Below, one piece after another: positions 56,073-64,000 of a stretch of 64,000 nucleotides of DNA; the stretch's first letter is position 1, and every line of letters begins with the position of its first letter. Where the stretch lies: the NCBI GenBank assembly GCA_023935145.1, contig CM043699.1:66313638-66377637 (forward strand), in the 5' to 3' direction. The translations under genes were made by a program, and so were the position numbers. The notes under the pieces were generated by a model. It saw only the letters and a program-made list of their open reading frames with translations. It was not told where the DNA came from and ran no database searches. This stretch comes from Bretschneidera sinensis. Lineage: Eukaryota; Streptophyta; Magnoliopsida; Brassicales; Akaniaceae.

Positions 56073-57373
56073 TGATAAGTGCTTAAATAGTCATATTTTA
56101 GCCCCTTAATTTACATTTGTTAAGTAAATTATTTATCTATTTCTATGGATTTTACTTCATTTTCGTGTTTTATGTGTTTTTCACAGGACTTGGACAAAAA
56201 GGTAATAATTTGAAGCTTTTAAAAGCAAAAGTCAAGTTCTACCATCTAGCAAGGTGCGCTCGAGCGCACCTCCCTTGAGATCGAGCGCACAAGAGCACGA
56301 GCGCACTTGAAGAAGGCTCGAGCGCATACTTGAAGAAGGCTTGAGCGCACACATGCACTCGAGCGCATACCGCATACTCTCGAGCGCAATCACTCCAGAG
56401 GCAGCAGAGCTAGAATTGGAAAGAAGTCTTCCGACTCCAAAAAGGAATTAGGGTTTTGGGACATCATGAAGACCCTATAAATAGACTTGTAAAAACACAT
56501 AACACACACTTTTGTTCTAGATTCGAAATATAGATCTTAGGAGAGGAATTGACGACTTATCTCCCGAGTCTTCTTCGGTTTTAGTTTTCTGTTTTTATTT
56601 AATTATGTCTAGCATGTTTACTTTACTTAGTATGTGTAACTAAACTCCTATAGGGCTTGATTGAAGCCCTAGTTATGCTTTACCACATATTCATTCATTG
56701 ATATCTTTGTTATATCCTTGTTAGAATATTTAACTTAATTAATACCTGTTTGTATTTACATTCCTCATATGTATGTGCCTGATCAACGTATGCATGTGGT
56801 ATGGATAGGTTACTCGAATCAATTTAGATTACCGAGTCCTGGGTTCGACATTACTAACAAGGGATATCCACACTGGATTTTTGAGTTAATCAACATGGGA
56901 AACCGGGAGCAGACCAAGCCCTAAGTCCCGTGTGGTTGTCGATCTCATGCTCTCTTAAGGAATAACTCAGTATACACCCATGCTGAATCCCTTAAGAGAG
57001 AAAAGAGTTAGAGTATACGCCATGCTTAACTCGTTGCATAGGGAGATCAATAGCCTAAGGTGTGGGCCAAGCCCTTAGGTTGGCAACCGCTAGATGTTCA
57101 TGATAAGACAAGAGCATTGAAACCTTAGTTAGTGGGAAAGGATAATTAGTGGTGGATATCGTGACCTTATGTTCTCATTATTGCTATTTACTCACAATCA
57201 AACTACTATTTCTCTCTTTTTAATTTGAAGAAACTAATTCTAAAACGAAATTCATCAATCCCTGTGGAAAATGATCTTGCACTTGCACACTATGCTACCA
57301 CAGACCTTGTGCACTTGCAAGTAAAACTAGAATGGTTATTTGCATATTTATTTAAGTAAATATTCGTCCAACA
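56073..57373 (+). repeat. G4 3' LTR (1,301 bp)
   Basis: TGATAAGTGC...CGTCCAACA. Perfect 20-bp palindrome AGGTGCGCTCGAGCGCACCT at 56252-56271, with further copies of (G/C)TCGAGCGCA to 56397; this is the densest array in the window. It has about 60 bp of extra palindrome copies relative to the G4 5' LTR, so the array length varies between LTRs of one element. Confidence 0.93.
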
Positions 57374-58155
57374 GCTCTCTCGGATTTCTTCTTTCCTTTA
57401 TTTTATTATGTGTAACTAAACTTATAGTAAGGGCTTAGTTGAAGCCCTAATTATGTTTAACCAATAATTCAGTATTGGTGCCTTTGCAATATTTATGCTG
57501 TGATTCTTAATTTGATTAATGCTTGTTTTTATTTAAATTCCTCATATGTGTGTGTCTGATCAACGTATGCATATGGTATGGATTAGTTAGTTAAATCAAT
57601 TTGGATACCCGAGTCTTGGGTTCAACAATAGTAACAAAAGATATCCACACTGGATTCTTGGGTTAATCAATATGGGAAACCGAGAGTGGACCAAGCCCTA
57701 GGTCCCATGTGGCTGTTGATTTCCACAGATCCTATGCTCTCTTAAGGAACAGCTCAGTATACACCATGCTGAATCCCTTAAGAGAGAAAAGAGTTAGAGT
57801 ATACACCATGCCTAACTCATTGCTTAGGGAAATCAATAGTCTAAGAAGTGAACCAAGCCCTTAGGTTGACAACCATTCGGTATTCATAGCATGAGTAGAG
57901 CATTAGCATACTGTTTTGTTCGGGTAGCATGATTAGTGGTGGATATCAAGTCCCAACGTCTTTATCATTATTATCTAAATCCAATAAATATTTCTATCTA
58001 TTTTTACTTTGTGAAATTAATTCTAAATCAAAATTCACCAATCCCTGTGGAAATGATCTCGCACTTGCACACTATGCTACTGTAAACCTTATGCACTTGC
58101 AAGAAAAACAAGTTCGGTTATTTGCTTATTTATTTAGGTAGATAAACGCACAACA
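57374..58155 (+). repeat. G3 3' LTR, right part
   Basis: Resumes with GCTCTCTCGG after G4 and ends GCACAACA before the TGACA duplication. Includes the phrase 'gtatacaccatgc' typical of the LTR body. Confidence 0.95.
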
Positions 58156-58160
58156 TGACA

Positions 58161-58365
58161 TTATCCGACATGTGCAAGAAAATTGTGTTGTAAGCCATCT
58201 TCTTTATCTCACTCCGCTGGTCCTCTGTGACACTTGCTGGAAAAGCATCATCTTCTCCAATAGCTAAGTCCACTTTCTGTTACTTAAAAACCGCCTTGAT
58301 CTTCCGCTTGCAAAGGGTAAAATCTTCCAAAGGGTAAACTTCTCAACAACGAAATTTGAAGCCAT
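58161..58365 (-). pseudogene. Copia-D gag N-terminus
   Basis: Minus-strand start ATG at 58365 (MASNF), then the copia Gag N-terminus, partly frame-shifted by a local rearrangement near 58330 where AAAGGGTAAA is repeated. It joins the rest of Gag at 43705 across the G3 insertion. Confidence 0.85.
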
Positions 58366-58635
58366 CTTTGCAGAGAAAATCCAAGATTTATGTGATACCC
58401 ACAATTGCTTTCTTCAACCTTAAGAACACGATCGAAGATGGATCTTAACACCGTTCTTGAATCACTCTCAAGAAAACGATCTGATCTTAATCTTTACTCC
58501 GTTCTTGAATCACCCAAGAAGTTGATCTTTGATTCTTGGAGTCTTGACTCCGTTACCTTCTTGTTCTTGCTCCGATACCCTCTCACCAAAGCTCTTATAC
58601 CACTGTTGTGGTATCTCCTCTAGCTCTGATACCAC
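58366..58635 (-). promoter_or_regulatory. Copia-D leader and duplicated primer site
   Basis: The primer-site complement GCTCTGATACCAC lies at 58623-58635, touching the LTR. A second, GCTCTTATACCAC, lies near 58590-58602. The leader has repeated GTTCTTGAATCA words and no gene. Confidence 0.8.
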
Positions 58636-59627
58636 TGTTGGAAATCACCATGACAAGATGCCCAGATGGTGATCTTCCAAACATCTAAGTCTAGAATGAC
58701 TTGTAAAGATTAGGAATCGAAAACAGAAACAGAAATCAAAGAAAGAGAGAAGACAAGCGATTTGTTATCGAGGTTCAGCAATAGCCTACGTCCCCGTGAG
58801 TTCCTCTAAACTCTTTGCACTAAATCAATGGTTTTTTACAATCACAGCAACCCTCTTTAAGAAGCTCAAGTTCTTGAAGAAACAAAGAAGAGAAGAAAGG
58901 AAGAAGATAAGAACTATTACAATGCTCTCTATCTAATCTATATTCCTCTTTCTTTACAACCAGCCTCTCTATAATGAGTCCCTCTTGTGTTTTATGTCTT
59001 TGTACTCTCACACAATTCTCTCTTGTATCTCTTGTATAATGATCACATTAATTTCTTGTATTGCTTTGTCACAATTGTTGTTGAGAATGAAGCTAGGTGA
59101 CCCTTTATATAGTGCACTAACTTCTTGTCCAATCTTGAGTGTCATTCTCCACCCTTAGATCTTCATGACCAATCAACCATGGCCTTTGATCAATACTAAG
59201 TTAAGCTGTGTGCTTTGAACATCCCTCACAAACCACTTAAAAGGCTGAATCATGTGTGCTTCAGTGTGCCTTGAAGGTGCGGCCAGAAACAGGGGGCACC
59301 GCGGCTCAAGGCAAAGCACCTCTTCAGCAAGGTTTTGGGCGCCGTGGCCTTGGGGAGGGGGCACTGCTGCCTTGGCCTTCCTCCAGCTTTCCACCTTCTG
59401 GGCGCCGCGGTCTGGGAGGAGTAGGGCTATGGTGCACAATGATGCTGGACCCTTTAAAGTTGTGCGCACTTCTTTGTCTTATTGAAAGGAGAGGTGTGCA
59501 CGCCCCCAAAGTGAGGCACACACTTGTGTGCACTCCCTCCTTTAACATGCTGAAATTCATTCTTCCATCTTTTATTTAAACCTTAACCATGTTTAAACCA
59601 TGTTTAGACCTTAGACAAATACCAACA
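58636..59627 (-). repeat. Copia-D 5' LTR (992 bp)
   Basis: TGTTGGAAATCACC...AATACCAACA. TATA box TATATAAAG on the minus strand at 59103-59111. The GC-rich cassette at 59275-59430 is as in the 3' LTR but about 35 bp longer (extra GGGGAGGGGGCACTGCTGCC). Confidence 0.95.
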
Positions 59628-60116
59628 ATATTCTTCTTCTTCTCCTTCTTCTTCTTCTTTTTCTGCAACTTCTTGTCATTCTTCTTCTCCTTCTTATTCA
59701 TCATTTCCTTCTCCTTCTTCTTATCCTTCCTCTCCTTCTTCTCTTTCTTCTCCTTCTTCTTCTCCTTATTCTCTTTCTTCTCCTCCTTCTTCTACTACTT
59801 CTAGTTTTGCTTTTCTTTATTCTTCTTCTTCTCATTTTTCTTCTTCTACTTCTTCTTCTCTTTCTTCTTTTCAATCTTCTTCTACTTCATATGCTCATTC
59901 TTCTTATGATTCTTATTCATCTTTTCTTTCTCCTTTTTCTTCTCTTTCTTCTCCTTCTTTTTCTTCTTCTTCTTCTTCTTCTTCTTCTTCTTCTTCTTCT
60001 CCTTCTTCTTAACTTTATTTATCTCCTTCTCCTCCTCCTCCTCCTTCTTCTTCTTCTTCTTCTTCTTCTTCTTCTTCTTCTACTACTTTTCCTTCTCATT
60101 CTTCTTCTTTTTCTTC
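59628..60116. repeat. TTC/GAA microsatellite, right segment
   Basis: About 490 bp of TTC-rich sequence with the same strand polarity as the other two segments. It starts with ATATT, the copia-D duplication, and ends in the T-run of the LINE. Long Phe/Ser and Leu readings are by-products. Confidence 0.95.
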
Positions 60117-60127
60117 TTTTTTTTTTT

Positions 60128-60572
60128 GATCTGTAAATAATGCTTGTATTAAGATAATCAAAAATGTACAAAATTTACACTAGGCATGCCCAGGGGATAT
60201 ACAATTGAGGCATATACAAGACCAACAAGAGGCTTACTCCAAAGCCTAAACAACAGAACCTGAGAAACAATATACTCTAGGCATTCCCAGGGGCAAGCAA
60301 AGAAGCTAGCCTAACCAAAGAACATTTTAATGGGGTATCAGGAGCCTTGACAGGTTGCACACACAAAAGGAACCAACCATCTAATAGCTTACATGTACTC
60401 TAGGCATACCCAGGGGAGAACCAAGGAGCAAAGCAGCTAACAAAAGCAAAAAGCCTAACAAGCACAGCCAGGGCATACCCTGGACAATACAGAGGCATAC
60501 ACAGGGAGAAACCAAAGCAAGGAGCACAACATGTAACCATACAAAGGAGAAAAAGACTAGAAACATTGAACC
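60128..60572 (-). other. LINE 3' untranslated region with repeated CCCAGGGG motif
   Basis: The plus-strand words CTAGGCATGCCCAGGGG (near 60182), CTAGGCATTCCCAGGGG (near 60278) and CTAGGCATACCCAGGGG (near 60401), with weaker copies AGGGCATACCCTGG and GGCATACACAGGG near 60472 and 60492. No coding content is recognised. Confidence 0.75.
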
Positions 60573-61273
60573 CTACAAAAGCAGCCTTAGCTCAGGGCAG
60601 GCAGCATAAACAATTCTGTATATACCCAACTGAATCTTCTTCACTAAACTGGCAGGGAGGGCAGGAGTTTTATCAAAAAGTTTGGCATTTCTAGCCAACC
60701 ATAAGTTATACACTGTGTTTGCTAAGGCTGTCCTCTTAGCTATAGCTGAGGGGCTAATACCTTTGACTTTGAGTGTCCACTTGATAGCACTATCAATTGT
60801 TTCCATTTGCCTCCTACATCCGAGCCACCTATTGATGGATTCCCAAACCTCCTTGCTGACTCTACAGTAGAAGAAGAAGTGCTCCAAATTTTCTTCCTGT
60901 TCAGAGCATAGGGGCACATCTTATCATTCCCTTCTTTGGTGAGAAGTCTGTTCTTTATGGCCAGCCAAAGAATGAAAGAGTGTTTAGGGGGGCAGTGCTT
61001 ATACCACACAAGGGAGGCCCATCTGACCTCATTTCCTTTTTGTCTCACTGCATTATACACTTTCCTTATGCTCAGCTCATCCTGTAGCCTGCACTCCATT
61101 AGCCTGTTACTAGCTTGCAGAGAAGAAGGAGGCTGACCAACCAGCTCATCTCTTATTTCCAGGGTCCTCTTCCAAAAAGGAGAATCATCCTTACATGCCA
61201 TGACCTCCCAAATGGATTTATTCAAAAGGTAGTAGTGCTGGACTAATTGGATCCATAATGAATCCTTCTTCAT
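60573..61273 (-). pseudogene. LINE ORF2 C-terminal zinc-binding domain (zf-RVT)
   Basis: In two frames: 61273-60740 has KKDSLWIQLVQHYYLLNKSI, VYNAVRQKGNEVRWASLVWY and PKHSFILWLAIKNRLLTK, the conserved core of the plant L1 zf-RVT domain. 60917-60573 has CSEQEENLEHFFFYCRVSKE (Cys/His metal-binding block) and WESINRWLGC. A frameshift near 60910 separates them. Confidence 0.88.
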
Positions 61274-61371
61274 ATGGATGCTCCATAAGACCCTTGTAAG
61301 GAGGGCCTTATTCCATGTTTTAAGGCTACCAACCCTAAACCCCCTTCAGCTTTAGGTATACAAATGTCAGC

Positions 61372-62853
61372 CTAAGCAACTAAAGCCTTTCTCATACCAC
61401 CATTTTTATCATTCCACAGAAAGGACCTACAGATTCTGATAATCTTTTCAAGGATATTACCAGAGATGGGGAATATTGCAAGCCAGAAACACTCCATTCC
61501 TTGGAGCACCGATCTGATCAGCTCAGATCTCCCAGCATAGGACAGGGAGGAACCCTCCCACACATTTATGTAACCAGCAATTTTCTCAATGAGGGGGGCA
61601 TAGTGTGTAGCATTCAGCCTTGCAGAGGCAAGGGGAACCCCTAAGTACTTGAAAGGGAGGCAGCCATCCTCCATTCCAGTACACCTTCTGATTTCCATAA
61701 GCTCCTCAGGCTTGACTCGATCATGAAAAATGTTAGATTTGGTGAGGCTGGCCTTTAACCCAGAACACTCACTAAAGGTGTTGACACAATTCATAAGCAT
61801 CCCCACTGATTTAGCCTCCCCTCTTGCAAACAGGATGAGATCATCAGCAAAGGCCAGGTAAGTGATTTTGAGCTTATCACACTTGAGGTGGTATCTGAAA
61901 CCATCTTTCTCATTCAGTCTCCTAAGCAACCTTAAAAAGTACTCCATAATCATAACAAAAGGGTAAAGAGATAGGGGGTCCCCTTGTCTGATTCCTCTTT
62001 TGCCTGCAAATAACCCATGAAGACTACCATTGATAGATAGGGAGAATGTTGTTGTTGATACACACTCCATGATCCATAATCTAAACTTGTCAGGGAACCC
62101 AAGCCTCTCAATAATGCTATTCAAAAACTCCCAATCCACAGTGTCATAAGCTTTCCTGAGGTCAATCTTAATTATGCATCTAGGGGGGATCCTCTTCCTG
62201 CTATACTTCCTGAGTAATTCCTGAACCAAGTATATGTTTTCAGCCATACTTCTAGCCTTGATAAAGGCAGCCTGAGTAGGGTTGACAATTTGATTCAAGC
62301 ATGGGGCCAATCTAGAGGCAAGAATCTTAGAAATGACTTTATAGATCACATTGCAACAAGCAATAGGCCTAAAGTCCTCTATTCTAGAGGCTTGCTTACT
62401 TTTGGGGATCAGGGCTAGAGTAGAATGGTTGAGCTGCTTAAGAATCCTCCCATTCAGGAAGAATTCTTGAACAGCCTCTATAATATCTTTGTGAATCACC
62501 TCCCAAGCTTTCTTGTAGAATTTGGATGAGAATCCATCTGGACCAGGGGACTTATGCTCCCCTATACTCCACAATGCATCCTTGATTTCCTCCTCTGTAA
62601 CATTCTTGAGCAAAGCCTCACCTTGGTTCTCATGCAGCCTGGGACATTCTCTAATAACATCCCTATCAATAGGGTTACATCTGGCAGAGGAACCTAAGAG
62701 ATCCTTGTAAAAAATTTTGAATTCCTGAACCACTTCAGCTCCTAACATTGTTTCAGTACCAGTAGATGTCATTACAGAAGCTATATGATTTTTGCAAGCT
62801 TTTCTCTTGACCAAAGCATGGAAAAATTTAGTCCCCCTATCACTGTTAAGCAT
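61372..62853 (-). pseudogene. LINE ORF2 reverse transcriptase
   Basis: The longest open frame in the window (493 codons). RT motifs: HKSPGPDGFSSKFYKKAW, IPKSKQASRIEDFRPIACCN, IIKIDLRKAYDTVDW, KRGIRQGDPLSLYPFVMIME and YLAFADDLILFARGE with the catalytic A-D-D. The family usually reads GDPLSPYLFV, so L and P are exchanged here. It is bounded upstream by a TAG near 62854 and downstream by a TAG near 61370 where a TGG is expected. Confidence 0.93.
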
Positions 62854-63090
62854 CTATTTGCATTTAACCTGTTGGGATAAGAAACTTCTCTCTGCCTCTG
62901 CTAGTTGAAAAGCTTTCAGTTTCATATTTGCTACCATCATTTGCAGGTCTGAGTCATGAGGGTTGTCATGGAGCTCAAGTTGGAGGGCAACCAACTTAGT
63001 TGCAGCCTCATGGGCTCTCTTAGTTATGTGGTTGAAGTGCTTCTCATTTAACCTCTTAAGGTGGGGTTTGAGGCCTTCAAGAGCTTGCAT
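62854..63090 (-). pseudogene. LINE ORF2 endonuclease-RT linker
   Basis: Helical linker LKPHLKRLNEKHFNHITKRA ... AEAERSFLSQQVKCK, typical between endonuclease and RT in plant L1. It is in the RT frame except for the single TAG near 62854. A frameshift near 63088 disconnects it from the endonuclease. Confidence 0.85.
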
Positions 63091-63139
63091 AGGATGAACT
63101 GTTTAGTGCCAGCCATAGAACAACCCCAATGAGTTCTTA

Positions 63140-63879
63140 TTATATCAAAGAACTTAGCATGATCAGTCCACATGTTAAAGAACTTGAAAGATCTCCTACC
63201 CCCCTATCATCATCCATTAATTTAACAATGCATGGAGAGTGATCAGAAAGGCACCCAGCAGGAAGGAATGAAGCTTGAGCTCTAAGCCCCTTCTGAAACC
63301 AAACATTGTTAACCATAGCTCTATCCAGCTTGCACCATACCTTGTTGTTTGACCAAGTGAAAAAGCAGCCAGTATGACTAACATCAGACAAGCCTGTCTC
63401 TCTACAACAAGAAGATGGGTCCCTAATCTCATAATCTGTTACAGGCAGCCCATTAGATTTTTCCTCAATGGCAAATACATTATTGAAGTCACCCAAAACA
63501 AGCCAAGGGGTTGACAAATCATAGCTAAAGTTACAAAGATTGTCCCATAATGGTCTTCTGGTTACAATAGTGTTAAAACCATAAACAAAACTCATAACAA
63601 AATTACAGGAAGAAATTAAACAAGTAACATTACAATGAAGAACTTGAGGTGATGCTTCAATAATAGATAGACTGACCTTAGAAGGGTCCCATATCACCAC
63701 AATTCTGCCAGAGGGGTGAATAAAGAAGTTGTTGATCTGACTCCAAACCCTGAATTTTTATCCAGCTTACATTCCAGAATCCCCATTACATCTACTTTGT
63801 TATTCTTCATGAGGTGGAGCACCCCATTGTGTTTCAGGGGATTGTGGAAGCCCCTGATGTTCCAACAAGCTACTATCAT
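63140..63879 (-). pseudogene. LINE ORF2 apurinic-type endonuclease
   Basis: Start ATG at 63879 with ACWNIRGFHNPLKHNGVLHL (metal-binding N). Then VDVMGILECKLD (catalytic E), FVYGFNTIVTRRPLWDNL, WLVLGDFNNVF (D and N block), FFTWSNNKVWCKLDRAMVN and LSDHSPCIV (terminal D-H). These are the usual exonuclease-endonuclease-phosphatase family residues, all present. Frameshifts near 63700 and at the C-run near 63200 break it. Confidence 0.92.
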
Positions 63880-63934
63880 TAGGGAAGTAGGGAGGTAGTC
63901 CCCCCCTTCCTAGTTTATTGAAGAGCTTTCTGAG

Positions 63935-64000
63935 CTAATCATCCTTTCTTTTTCTTGTCTGTTTGAAACCCACTCCCCTGCACATCAGGGCCCCTTTCTC
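63935..64000 (-). pseudogene. LINE ORF1 C-terminal end
   Basis: The last 21 codons before a TAG at 63935-63937 read ALMCRGVGFKQTRKRKDD, a basic C-terminus of the kind seen at the end of plant L1 ORF1. It is too short to assign alone. The support is its position 55 bp upstream of the ORF2 start. Confidence 0.55.

Larger units (their letters stand above)
48375..57373 (+). mobile_element. Gypsy element G4, gag-protease plus extra ORF
   Basis: LTRs 48375-49645 and 56073-57373, exact 5-bp duplication GCTCT (48370-48374 and 57374-57378). Internal order: primer site, gag, protease, spacer, extra ORF, post-pol motif, 3' untranslated repeats, polypurine tract. RT, RNase H and integrase are absent. 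At 9.0 kb it is the reference copy for the G2/G4 type. Confidence 0.95.
43711..58155 (+). mobile_element. Gypsy element G3, deletion derivative (mini-gag type), interrupted by G4
   Basis: 5' LTR 43711-44988, internal region 44989-47741, 3' LTR 47742-48374 plus 57374-58155. Exact 5-bp duplication TGACA (43706-43710 and 58156-58160), in copia-D gag. Without G4 it is about 5.4 kb. It has the same missing parts as G1 (capsid core, protease, all of pol). Confidence 0.95.
38905..59627 (-). mobile_element. Copia-D, complete but interrupted copia element
   Basis: LTRs at 38905-39859 and 58636-59627, minus strand. The flanking 5-bp duplication ATATT is exact, so it is one complete insertion in the TTC tract. 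Its gag is split by G3 (43711-58155). Without G3 and the nested G4 it is about 6.3 kb. All reading frames carry lesions. Confidence 0.95.
60117..64000 (-). mobile_element. L1-type LINE retrotransposon, 3' part
   Basis: Minus strand: end of ORF1 (63935-64000), ORF2 with endonuclease, reverse transcriptase and zinc-binding C-terminal domain, 3' untranslated region, and poly(A) seen as 11 T at 60117-60127. It continues off the right edge. ORF2 has about four frameshifts or more and at least two stops, so it is dead. The poly(A) end abuts the TTC tract. Confidence 0.93.

Noticed and set aside
60117..60127. A target site duplication for the LINE
   Set aside because: The 5' end is outside the window, and the T-run merges with TTC repeat, so no duplication can be defined.

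Overview
The window is plant repeat DNA, probably pericentromeric or other transposon-dense heterochromatin of a eudicot. I found no host gene, rRNA gene, tRNA gene or CRISPR array. Almost every base belongs to nested LTR retrotransposons, an integrated pararetrovirus (caulimovirid) remnant, a broken L1-type LINE or a long TTC microsatellite. The plant assignment rests on Tork/Tnt1-like Ty1/copia pol, Athila/Tat-like Ty3/gypsy gag-protease with a tRNA-Asp-type primer site, and caulimovirid movement-protein-like and reverse-transcriptase regions. The species cannot be told from this sequence.

Left half (1-30,927). Copia-3 (+, 26,747-30,927) carries copia-2 (+) in its gag. Copia-2 lies at 8,552-10,894 and 24,960-26,746. 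Copia-2 in turn carries copia-1 (-, 3,489-8,551) in its gag, and a double gypsy block in its reverse transcriptase: G1 (+, 10,895-16,241) and G2 (-, 16,282-24,959). Copia-1 is interrupted by gypsy G5 (-, 1-3,488), which runs off the left edge.

Middle (30,928-38,904). A TTC/GAA microsatellite flanks an endogenous caulimovirid. The virus remnant is in two opposed halves. The + half has the primer site, movement-protein-like, capsid-like and protease regions; the - half has reverse transcriptase, RNase H, C-terminal region and promoter.

Right half (38,905-64,000). Copia-D (-, 38,905-59,627, duplication ATATT) sits inside the TTC tract. Gypsy G3 (+, 43,711-58,155, duplication TGACA) is in its gag, and gypsy G4 (+, 48,375-57,373, duplication GCTCT) is in the 3' LTR of G3. 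The rest of the TTC tract ends in the poly(A) end of a LINE (-, 60,117-64,000).

The most interesting biology is the gypsy family. No copy seen here encodes reverse transcriptase or integrase. G2 and G4 encode gag and protease plus an extra ORF of about 378 codons that resembles the plant 'putative transposon protein' domain. G1 and G3 share the same internal deletions, which leave a mini-gag with a zinc knuckle and no capsid core, protease or pol. All copies share CpG-rich palindromes of the form TGCG(A/C)TCGA(G/T)CGCA upstream of the LTR TATA box, repeated polypurine-like motifs, and (G1-G4) a conserved block where pol should end. This looks like a set of non-autonomous retrotransposons mobilised in trans. 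Domain calls were made by eye from translated sequence; no database search was run.
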